Origin: Hyaloscypha bicolor E
Lineage: Eukaryota; Ascomycota; Leotiomycetes; Helotiales; Hyaloscyphaceae
Assembly (NCBI RefSeq): GCF_002865645.1
Contig: NW_020194546.1
Coordinates: 248,001-312,000 of the forward strand
Reading direction: 5' to 3'
Length of the DNA stretch: 64,000 nt
Shown: piece by piece, positions 56,192-64,000 of the stretch
How positions within the stretch are numbered: the stretch's first letter is position 1
How the letters are laid out: every line of letters begins with the position of its first letter
The notes under the pieces: generated by a model
The model's database searches: none
What the model was told of the DNA's origin: nothing
What the model saw: only the letters and a program-made list of their open reading frames with translations
Translations under genes and position numbers: made by a program

Positions 56192-57760
56192 ATGAAGGAA
56201 CTCCTGTCCAAAGCAAATTAATCCTTCGACCCCTCCACCTCTCATTCCCAAGACCCATACCCCAACCTCAATCCCACCAACCCTCCACCCTCGCACCTCC
56301 AACAACAAAAGACATCTAACGCCACCGCTACCGCTACACCCACGGCGTCAACCTCGGCTCCGTCTTCCTCCTTGAGAAATGGCTCACGCCCTCCACGTTC
56401 CTCTCTTCTTGTCCAGGTAGCAGCGAACTCGGCGCCATGACCTCCTCCGTTCTCTCCCTCGGTCTTGAAGCGACAAAGTCAAAATGGGAAGCTCACTGGC
56501 GAAATGGCATGAAGGAGGAGGTTTTTGGAATGGCTTGTGAACGAGGTGCAATGTAATGTCCTCGAATCCCTATTGGGTTCTTCACGTTAGGGCCTGAGTG
56601 GTGTGTAAGGCACTGAGTTCGAATCTGTTAAAGAGGTTTATGAAAAATTCCTCGCAGGCTGTGAAAGAGGTAATAGAGAGGACGGGGGAGTCGGGGTTGG
56701 GTGTACTGATTGGTTTCCATGCTGCGTGTGGAGGGGCGAATTGTGATGCTCATTCTGGGATTAGTTCTGGAAATGCCGGGTTGCGGGGGAATAAGGAGAA
56801 TCTGGAGAGGGGTCGATAGGCGTTGGGCTGGATCACGAGGCAGCTGAAGAAGGTGGATACTTTGGTTGGGATTCAGGTTATTAACGAGGCGAGGTGGGGC
56901 AGAGGGGATGTGGGGGTGTTATCGAGGGGATTGGGGGCGTGGATGAGGGGATTACGGTGTACATCTCGGACGGATGGGATTTGAAAAAGGTGTTGGAGTG
57001 GGTGCGGAAAGGGGGGAGGAGGGGAAATCCGGTGGTGGCGGACACGCATCGATATTATGCCTTTAGTGAGAGGGATAGGAGCCAGTCTCTTCGGGAGATT
57101 ATTACTAGGTTGGAAGTGAGTTGGGGGAGTTAGATGGGAAGGAGGGGAGTGTGATAGATAGAGGGGTGGCGCAGGTTCTTATTGGGGAGTGGGGTTGTGT
57201 GCTTGATGGAAACACTTGGGGCCGTGTTAAGCCCGAGGGAAGAGAGGGTCTTGTTTGGGGGTTTGGACTGGCTCAGAGTAGGAAGTGGCAGCAGAGAACT
57301 GGAGGAAGGTATTTTTGAACGTATAAGATGGATTGGATGGATGGTGGGGAATGGGATTCGTCGAACAGACGAAGAAGGGGAATGTTGTCCGCCTCCTTTT
57401 CCTGCGTTATCGGCTCGTAGAGTCAGAAGTCGGATGCAGGCTGCTCAAGTGAGGAGACAGGGCTTGGCAAGTTCGGCGAGACGAGCTCATGAGGAACATG
57501 GGAACCGTACTTGTCTGGGAAAGACATTTGAGCATGACTTGTATATCGAGGGGTGGGAAGTTGGGTTTTATGATGCCCTAAAGTTCTTTAGGATGAGAGC
57601 TGATGGTGCTTTGGCTAAGGTGGCAGGTGAGGGTGGTGGTAAGATTGGGTGTAGAAACGGTTGGTGGAGTCTGGAAAGAGAGGAGAATTTGTTCAGGAGT
57701 GGGAACCAAGTCTCTGAAGTGGAGTTAGGGCGTTTTATCATAGTGTTAGGATATGAATGA
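56192..57760 (+). pseudogene. Wrecked GH5 exo-beta-1,3-glucanase-like gene
   Basis: A GH5-type glucan 1,3-beta-glucosidase can be followed in order but across several frames. It starts MKELLSKAN then TAA (56219-56221). RYRYTHGVNLGSVFLLEKWL and KSKWEAHWRNGM follow in another frame to about 56553; then VLIGFHAACGGANCDAHSGI (stop at 56819), GIQVINEARWG (the Asn-Glu pair of the acid/base), ITVYISDGWDL, NPVVADTHRYYAFSERDRSQ, and VLIGEWGCVLDGNTWGRV, which holds the nucleophile Glu. TGA 57316-57318 replaces an expected Trp before TYKMDWMDGGEWD. At least four frameshifts and several stops mean no intact enzyme can be made. Many G-rich, T-poor-in-C stretches and TGG-to-TGA changes resemble RIP on one strand. 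Confidence 0.85.
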
Positions 57761-58644
57761 TCATATGGAATTGTAATGATGGAAAGTGATTTGAAAGATG
57801 AGATTAACGAGTGTAGCAAAATCGGATAGAAATCGACAATCGAGTGAGTTGTCAGGATACAAAATGAGATTCCTTGTTGGGAGTAAGGACAGTTTGGCAG
57901 AGCTTTCTACTTCTTCCCCAGCCGTGCCTCAGTTCAAAAGGGGAGATTTGCGTAGGGAGCCGAGCCACGCAACTGTGCGGGTTCTATAACTGGATGGAAG
58001 GGATCGCGATGCATGTTCAGATGGTTCAAATCTCCATTAGCCAACGCTCTCAACAGCGACTTGTTTCCGCGTGCATAAAGGTATCAATGTTCTCATAAGT
58101 ATTGGGAACAAGGGAATCCTCCGCCGCCTTGCTACCTGGTGCAGGAGGTTTTTTAGCGAACCTGAAAAGGGGCCACATTGTGGCTGTGCTTGTCTCAAAA
58201 GAACCCCTCAGCCACTCACCTACCACAAACGCAACCCCCAACTCCAACTCCCACGTTCAATCACGGAGCAATATGACTGGCTCTTTAGCACACGACCACT
58301 CGACACCAATCACCCCGAGCACGCGGGAGCACGCGACACAGGAAAGGCCCTCCTTTGCCCGCCATCAACGGCGGATAGCACCCTCGACGACGCAAAGTCT
58401 CATAAAATCCTCGCCCACCATGGGGCACAGCCAGAGCTCAAGTCCCCCCCCCCCTCTCTCTCTCTCTCCCTCCTTCTGCTTCATCCTGCGAAGATTCCAT
58501 AATTGGAGATCCCGAGATCCCTTCTTTCCAGCTCTCTACTCATTTGTGGCTGAATTACCAGTCCATTCATCCTCTCTTTTCCTTGTCAGACCAGGAGATA
58601 CGAGATAGGAGAAATCGCGCACGAGACCACATTCCGGATATACA
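57761..58644. other. Intergenic, bHLH promoter and leader
   Basis: 0.88 kb, no gene motif. A run of 12 C then (TC)n at 58444-58469 lies ~180 bases before the bHLH start, followed by a pyrimidine-rich leader. Confidence 0.45.
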
Positions 58645-59834
58645 ATGCCTCGTCCCGAGCAGCCCCCTACACCTGCGTCTTCGACGGAGATCAAAGGAAA
58701 GGATGGATCTCAGTTCTCGAGTCTGCAGATGTCCTTCGAACTTCCTCCTCCGGCTGTAGCAGGCGGAGAGTCCAATCCCTCGAGCGCGTCCTTGGCAAAC
58801 TCTTCCCCGACTTCCTCGTACCACCCCGACTCTCCAAAGTCTCCTGTGATTCCTGCAAGTGAGGGTGTCAAACTTCGTCGACGTCCATCTGCGGCACAAG
58901 CTCCTGCCAAAGATGCTTTTGCCCTTCCCCCACCCCCGACAAGGTCCAGGAAGATCATTCAGATGAAACCTCGCGGACAACCAGAAGAGATTCCAGAGTT
59001 CTCCAATGATGGGTCAAAAGCATCTGCGGGGAAGCCTGCTGCCTCTACGCCGAAAAAGAAACAACCCTCTTCAACAAGTGTCGCTGGTCGCAAGATCGCG
59101 CGGAAGACGGCTCACAGCTTGATCGAGCGTAGACGAAGATCTAAGATGAATGAGGAGTTTGGAGTCCTGAAGGATATGATCCCAGCGTGTACGGGGGAGA
59201 TGCACAAACTGGCAATTTTACAAGTGAGTGGTACCGAATGATATACGTCTTTCCAAAACTAACAGCCTCCCAGGCATCTATCGACTATGTACGATATCTC
59301 GAGGACTGCGTGGCGAAACTGAAGGCTGAGAATAATCGAACTTATGCAGCCCCCACATCTGATCAATGTATTCTTCCACCTCCGGCAAGCAGAGGAACTT
59401 ACAACACACCTCGACAATACCAATCGTATGAGGAGCCCGAAGATGTTGAAATGGGCGGCTCAGACCAAGCCTCACCTACCTATTCAACCCCTATACCACC
59501 GTCCAACCGGCCTTCGGCCTCTCCAGCACTCATACCACAAGATTCCCGAAACCGACAAGACTCATATTCGTCGGTGTCAACAGACCAGCGTCACTACAGC
59601 TTCAGCGCATCATCCACGACTTCTCCTGCTCTAGGCCCCTCGGCTTATGAGTATGCTCGAAGTGCTGTCTCAGTTGGATCGGCTTTGACGAGTCCTGTTT
59701 TATTGCCACAAAGGGATAGGGATATGGATCAAGAAGCCACTGCGGCTCTTCTCATGTTGAATACCGACCGGCGAGGTACCCAAGGAAGCATCGGCGGCAG
59801 AGGAATGAGCGTTAAGGACTTACTTAGTACATAA
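58645..59834 (+). CDS. bHLH transcription factor
   Basis: Exons 58645-59223 and 59274-59834 give 379 residues. The bHLH domain (~152-212) reads RKTAHSLIERRRRSKMNEEF, VLKDMIPACTGEMHKLAILQ and, across the 50-nt intron, ASIDYVRYLEDCVAKLKAEN. His/Glu/Arg in HSLIERRRR are the E-box contact residues (H-x3-E-x3-R pattern), so it should bind CANNTG, likely CACGTG. The flanks are Pro/Ser-rich and disordered; there is no leucine zipper beyond a short helix. The closest types are the Esc1-like fungal bHLH proteins; target genes are unknown. The C-terminus ends MSVKDLLST. Confidence 0.92.
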
Positions 59835-60469
59835 TTTTAGGGAACATAAAAACAACCTTTAGAGCGTGAGTCAATTTTGGCGTCACAACAGGGTGGAATT
59901 TTGTGTTTGAAAAACGCCATTGTTTGTTGATCTTATCTCAGATGAAATAAATACCAGCATTCTAGAATCCGGGATCCTCAGATCCCTCGGTAGCACACGG
60001 CCCTGCCCCTTGTTCACGACTGGATATTGCCAGCGAAAGCTGGCACCAGAAAAGTGTTTATGGAGTAAGCAAGTGTTGAAAGCATCAGAGCACATTCGGT
60101 GTGATCTACTACCAAGTAGTTCCCCTGGAAAGTCGCCTGATTACAGGGCTATCCTTCGCTCCCTGCTGCTGAGCTTTGGTAGGGACTTGAAGAACCGGGA
60201 TGTATCTGTTTGGAAGTCTGTAGGAGGCGGGGTCCTCCCGGGCAGCAATGGCGTTTCAAAAGCTTGAAAATCGTATGCTTGCTCGTACGATGCCTCTCTG
60301 ATGTTGAATGTTTCAGAAGCCTTCAATCACGTGTCACAAGACATGAAGCCTCTCAGGTATCACTTATTCCTGGAGCCAACCCTCTGCTTTTTATTTATTG
60401 TTCTTGTTAGCTGCGCTGCTTTGCATGATCTCTGTCCTTCCACCCCTGGTATTCTATCATCCGATCACG
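59835..60469. other. Intergenic, promoter of small gene
   Basis: 0.63 kb with E-box CACGTG at 60328-60333. Frames such as one starting 60301 have a hydrophobic stretch but overlap the better-supported gene out of frame, so they are not called. Confidence 0.4.
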
Positions 60470-60913
60470 ATGCCTACGAAAGACTCTTCTCCCACTACCG
60501 CGACACTGCCCGCCGACCTCTCAAATGGCATGTCGAAAGACGCCATCATAGAAGATCTTCGGAGAAGATTAGAGGAATCCGAACTCTCTTCTAATGCTTG
60601 CTCTTCTTCTTCTGGCGGACGTCGGCGGCGACGAAGCAGGAAACCCAAGAGCTCCCTCGCCCCGAACTTGGCTGCCACAGCAGCACCCGCTCTGCCACTC
60701 CTTTCGACAACGGCAGCGAAGACAAAAGAAGCAAAACCAGTGAAATTAGTCGTTGGTTTGAATCTCAACCTCGAGCTTGAGTTAAACGCTAGGATAGAAG
60801 GAGATATCACTTTATCTCTAGTGTAAGTACCATGTGTGCAGCACATCTCTTCCCCAACTGTCCTTCATCTGTCTTCAAGAGCGGATGCTAATCACAAGCT
60901 TCTCAGGCAATAA
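60470..60913 (+). CDS. Small conserved fungal protein, unknown function
   Basis: ATG 60470 opens MPTKDSSPTTATLPADLSNG and MSKDAIIEDLRRRLEESELS (a helix), then an Arg/Ser-rich basic patch (GGRRRRRSRKPKSS), an Ala/Pro linker and PVKLVVGLNLNLELELNARI, an amphipathic alternation suggesting beta strands. A donor GTAAGT sits inside the last codon; splicing 60823-60906 (branch GCTAATC, acceptor TCTCAG) gives exons 60470-60822 and 60907-60913 and a 119-residue protein ending SLVQ. Unspliced it stops at 60826 with 118 residues. The strand-rich tail after a basic patch resembles a small family I have seen annotated only as hypothetical. Confidence 0.6.
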
Positions 60914-61636
60914 GTGTCGAAAAGAAGGGCCGAAAATCCTTACCTCCGAGATGCATGGAGAAGCCACTGAATAAAAAGTGTGGCGGCGTTACGGAAGTTT
61001 TTGATGTCTGTTACATCCGAATGGGGACCTTTTCGTTCAGACAAAAGTGGATAGAAAGAGAGGTTTCGGATAGCCTGACGGCTGTGGTTGCCCTTGGTGT
61101 TCTGGGCTTGGGAATCGTTGTAGGATTTATTTGTGGGTGGGCTACTGCTAATTCTGGGCGGTGTTTTGTGGCGTCGGATTTCTAGAAAAGAGGTATATAT
61201 TACACGTGATGCTCTCTACTTCATCTTCCCTCCCATCTGTTGATCAACGTTTTTCAAGGGAGTAGCCCTCTTCAGGCCATGGTCAGCAAGGCCAAGTGTC
61301 TTCACTGTGATTGCACAACAGAAGTTAGCTTGTTGGTGGTTGCACAAGTGAGGAGATCTTGTGTAGCTGTGTACACTTTACCCATGGGAGTTGATGAAAT
61401 TATGGAAGCCGTCTTTGTCCTTTCACTGCTCACTTGCTTTGCTCAATGAATTAGCAGTGTGCTGAAAATCGGCAGTGCGTGCTTTTCTCTCCGTGTCGCT
61501 GCTTCCTTTAGTCAACTCAGATGCCATCCTCTTCTCCATCTTCGATCGTTCCTTCCCTCCTTTGGGAGCATTCCAATAGCTGCCGATGCCCCTACCGTCC
61601 AGTTTCTCCAGGTTTCTTCTCTCGCGGTCAAACAAG
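60914..61636. other. Spacer with one possible small membrane ORF
   Basis: A 76-codon ATG frame at 60955-61185 contains one hydrophobic helix (LTAVVALGVLGLGIVVGFIC); support is weak and it may be chance. E-box CACGTG is at 61203-61208, ~430 bases before the P450 start. Nothing else recognised. Confidence 0.3.
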
Positions 61637-63417
61637 ATGGGTATCCTGAAAGCGATTGATGTTACGGATGGTCACAAGCTCTTGCGGCTTTGTGTACTCA
61701 TGGTGCGTTGCCAATTTTTGCTGCTGTTTTATACGTCTCCTCCTCCACGAAGTGGACCAAATTCAGACTGCACTTAATGCCCCTCCGAATCGTGCTTCAT
61801 CTGCTAATGCCAGATCCAGTTCTTCACATACCTTGTCTACACCTCAATCTCTCGTCTCTACTTCCATCCTCTCGCAAGATTTCCTGGACCACGTCTCTGG
61901 GCTATCAGCAAGTTACCAGATGCCTATTACCGAGCAACAGGTCGCCAAACATACCTCGTCGCTGGATTTCATTGTCAATACGGCCCAATTGTCAGAATTG
62001 CCCCGGATGAGCTGACCTTCAATGTCGAAGAGGCTTGGAACGATATATATGGTAAACCCACGCCTCGTAACGCTCAGCTTCAAAAGAACCCGTTACAATT
62101 TTTCAACCCTCCAGGTGGTATCACCAATATGTTACAGGAGTTCGATGATGATGAGCATCAGCGGATGAGGTTATTTTCCCTCCCTGGTCCCCACTCCCCA
62201 AAACTTTCGATGCAATGTTTAACAAAGATTAGACGTGTCTTCTCTCCTGCCTTCTCGGAGAAAGCTTTAAGAGATCAAGAACCAATTATGAATCGGCACT
62301 TCGACTTGCTCATTCAACGGCTCCGTGAAAACGGTGGAGAGGCGCTTGATATAAACAAGTGGTATAGCCTAATGGCTTTCGATATTATCAGCGACCTCAC
62401 TTTCGGAGAATCTTTTGACTGCCTCAAGAATTCAACCTTTCACGTAAGGGTTCCTGCGCTCTTCAGAACCTCGGACCTAATATTGTCTTAGCCCTGGATA
62501 AAGTCAATCCAAGATTTGATGAAAATTATGCCTGCCACTGGTGCAACACAGTCCTTCTACCCTCTGGATAAAATCCTTCTGTTCCTGGCCTCACCTTTCA
62601 CAAGAAAGGCTGAGATGAAGCATAGGGATTTTGTCGAAAGTAAGGTAAAGAAACGACTAGAATGTGCAGCACTTCGGCCAGACTTGTAAGTTTGACAAAA
62701 TAAGAGATTCCCGCTGTTACGCTGACATTGGGAAGTATGGCATACGCTCAAGAGACCTTGAATACGCCCGGCGGCTTGACATTTCAAGAAATCTGCGAAA
62801 ATGCATCACCGCTAGTTGTCGGCGGCACAGAAACAACAGCCAGTCTCCTCTCTGCTGTAACTTACCTTTTGCTCAAAAACCAGTCTGTTCTGTGTAAGCT
62901 CACGGCAACGCTCCGAACTACCTTCAAATCCGAGGCCGAGATCAATAGCATCACGGTCAACAAAATCGGCTACCTCTTCGCGGTCCTGGAGGAAGCCTTC
63001 AGGTTGTATCCTCCTGTTGCCATATTCTTGTCCCGAGTCACACCACCAGAAGGTTGCATCATAGCCCGAACTTTCATCCCAGGTAACACTTGTGTCTCGG
63101 TCAACTCGTGGGGTGCCAGCCGCTCAGCTTCCAACTTTATCCGCCCGAACGAATTCATACCAGAACGCTGGATGGGAGCCTCTGAGTTCAAGAATGACAA
63201 GCGGAAGGTAGTGCAGCCGTTCAGTGTTGGTCCAAGGAACTGTCTGGGACAAAGTCTGGCACGGTTTGAGTTGAAGATTATTCTTGCTAGAGTGCTTTGG
63301 AACTTTGACTTGGAGCTTTGTGAGGAGAGTCGTGGCTGGATGGAAAAACAGAGGTTCTACATCGCTGCTGCCAGACCGGAGTTGATGGTTAGACTTAAGC
63401 CAGCAGTTAAGGTTTGA
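61637..63417 (+). CDS. Cytochrome P450 monooxygenase
   Basis: Five exons: 61637-61702, 61814-62169, 62233-62443, 62492-62685 and 62736-63417; 502 residues, frame kept throughout. The N-terminal anchor (LLRLCVLMIQFFTYLVYTSI) precedes RLYFHPLARFPGPRLWA, the usual proline-rich hinge. Further marks are ITNMLQEFDDDEHQRMRR, I-helix VVGGTETTAS, ExxR in LEEAFRL, PERW, and the heme loop FSVGPRNCLG with Cys ~445. It is an ER-bound haem monooxygenase of the fungal CYP52/65/68-like secondary-metabolism type; class and substrate are not claimed. Without splicing it looks broken; introns at 62170, 62444 and 62686 remove every stop. The first exon (111-nt intron) is the least certain part. No biosynthetic cluster gene is visible beside it. 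Confidence 0.88.
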
Positions 63418-64000
63418 TGGATAGTTGGTGAAAGCTTGCTGTTGGGTGGAGGAAAGGGCAGCTAGAAAATTCTCTTTGGCACGACCTTTGCTCTTGATCT
63501 TCTTAGATTTGCTCCTCGGGATAACATCGCCAGCTGAAAGTCAGTCTATCGCCAGAATTGGTGTATCTCCCTTTCTTGACCGCTTTATTGTTTAGATCCA
63601 TAGCTGCTTAGGAGATAAACTTGCTGGGAATTGAAGAAAGGGATTTACTAACAATTGATTTGTTTTTGATAGTTCTGCTGAGTCGTGGTGATTACTTGCT
63701 GCATATTTGTATTTTCGTAAGTTGGCCGTCAGAGGCAAAGCTCTTTGGACCGCACTTCCCTCCCTTCGGGCAATCCCTTTCTTTTTCGCCGTTTTGATAA
63801 GGTCAGGACCGAGGTTATACTGCCTTCTATTTTGGTTGTCTTTTTTGATGTCTGTTGAACTGCGAGGATTTGCTTATCGTCAATCTCCCCTTTCCGTGAT
63901 CAACACACTTTCACATCTTGCCGCTGACATAAACACAAATCAATGGACCAGAAGAGAATCTCAGATTGGTTCTGTGTTCGGATTACTGTTTCTGATGTCC
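63418..64000. other. Window end; possible minus-strand exon
   Basis: On the minus strand CTGACTTTCAG (about 63529-63539) looks like a branch point plus acceptor and opens a Lys-rich frame (GDVIPRSKSKKIKSKGRAKE) that runs toward the P450 3' end. No start or partner exon was found, so no gene is called. Confidence 0.25.

Noticed and set aside
56575..56625. tRNA-like A-box/B-box words (GCCTGAGTGGTG ... GAGTTCGAATC)
   Set aside because: The two elements are only ~18 bases apart with no anticodon arm or acceptor pairing, and they lie inside the GH5 pseudogene coding remnant.
60955..61185. Small membrane-protein ORF
   Set aside because: Only a single hydrophobic helix in 76 codons, with no conserved motif or promoter support; could be chance.
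61637..63417. P450 as a pseudogene
   Set aside because: Stops in the raw frames all fall inside GT-AG introns; splicing gives a 502-residue protein with every P450 motif.
61637..64000. Secondary-metabolite gene cluster around the P450
   Set aside because: Neighbours within the window are a bHLH factor and a small unknown protein; no synthase, transporter or tailoring enzyme is visible.
1..64000. Transposable elements, rRNA genes, CRISPR arrays
   Set aside because: No transposase or reverse-transcriptase motifs, terminal repeats, rDNA-like sequence or spaced direct repeats were seen by eye.

Overview
This window is nuclear DNA from a filamentous ascomycete (Pezizomycotina; Leotiomycetes is a guess from general character, not shown). 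Genes are split by short GT-AG introns, mostly 43-60 nt. Intergenic spaces are 0.2-1.7 kb on both strands with no operons. Products are typical fungal housekeeping proteins mixed with fungal-specific regulators. I see no transposon, rRNA, tRNA or CRISPR array. Exon boundaries were set by hand from splice sites, reading frame and conserved protein motifs.

Layout. 0-15 kb: 3' end of fructose-bisphosphate aldolase, an OSBP-family sterol/lipid carrier, a large disordered tail-anchored membrane protein, a DEF1-type CUE protein (minus), a conserved unknown protein and a small TUDOR/AT-hook-like protein. 15-25.3 kb (accessory): a broken small secreted cysteine-rich protein, a secreted type-B carboxylesterase with seven exons, a fungal AAA ATPase whose P-loop is split by a micro-exon, a small multi-pass membrane protein with a GC-AG intron, and two decayed genes. 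25.5-42.4 kb (dense housekeeping): GID4/Vid24, Mago nashi, beta-COP, sphingoid base kinase, RRP1, the H3K9 methyltransferase DIM-5/Clr4, the exosome nuclease DIS3 and P5C dehydrogenase. 43.5-45.5 kb: a homeobox transcription factor. 45.5-52.5 kb: a 7-kb stretch with no convincing gene but many simple repeats. 52.5-64 kb: a HAD phosphatase of the GPP/DOG type, the GTPase NUG1, a wrecked GH5 glucanase, a bHLH factor, a small conserved protein and a five-exon cytochrome P450.

How the genes relate. Several genes act in RNA and ribosome biology (DEF1, Mago, RRP1, DIS3, NUG1), but their spacing and mixed strands suggest chance neighbourhood. Divergent pairs likely sharing a promoter region are DEF1/11.4-kb gene, carboxylesterase/AAA ATPase, Mago/beta-COP, RRP1/DIM-5 and HAD phosphatase/NUG1.

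Most interesting: three pseudogenes, two of them with C-to-T or G-to-A type nonsense codons as expected of old RIP, in a genome that also carries an intact DIM-5; a strong-context uORF just before DIM-5; the 30-nt P-loop micro-exon; a GC-AG intron; stopless 3n introns in beta-COP and DIS3; a Met-Pro start on GID4; and the very long leader side of the homeobox gene with an isolated coding-like island. I did not find a clearly new multi-gene system.
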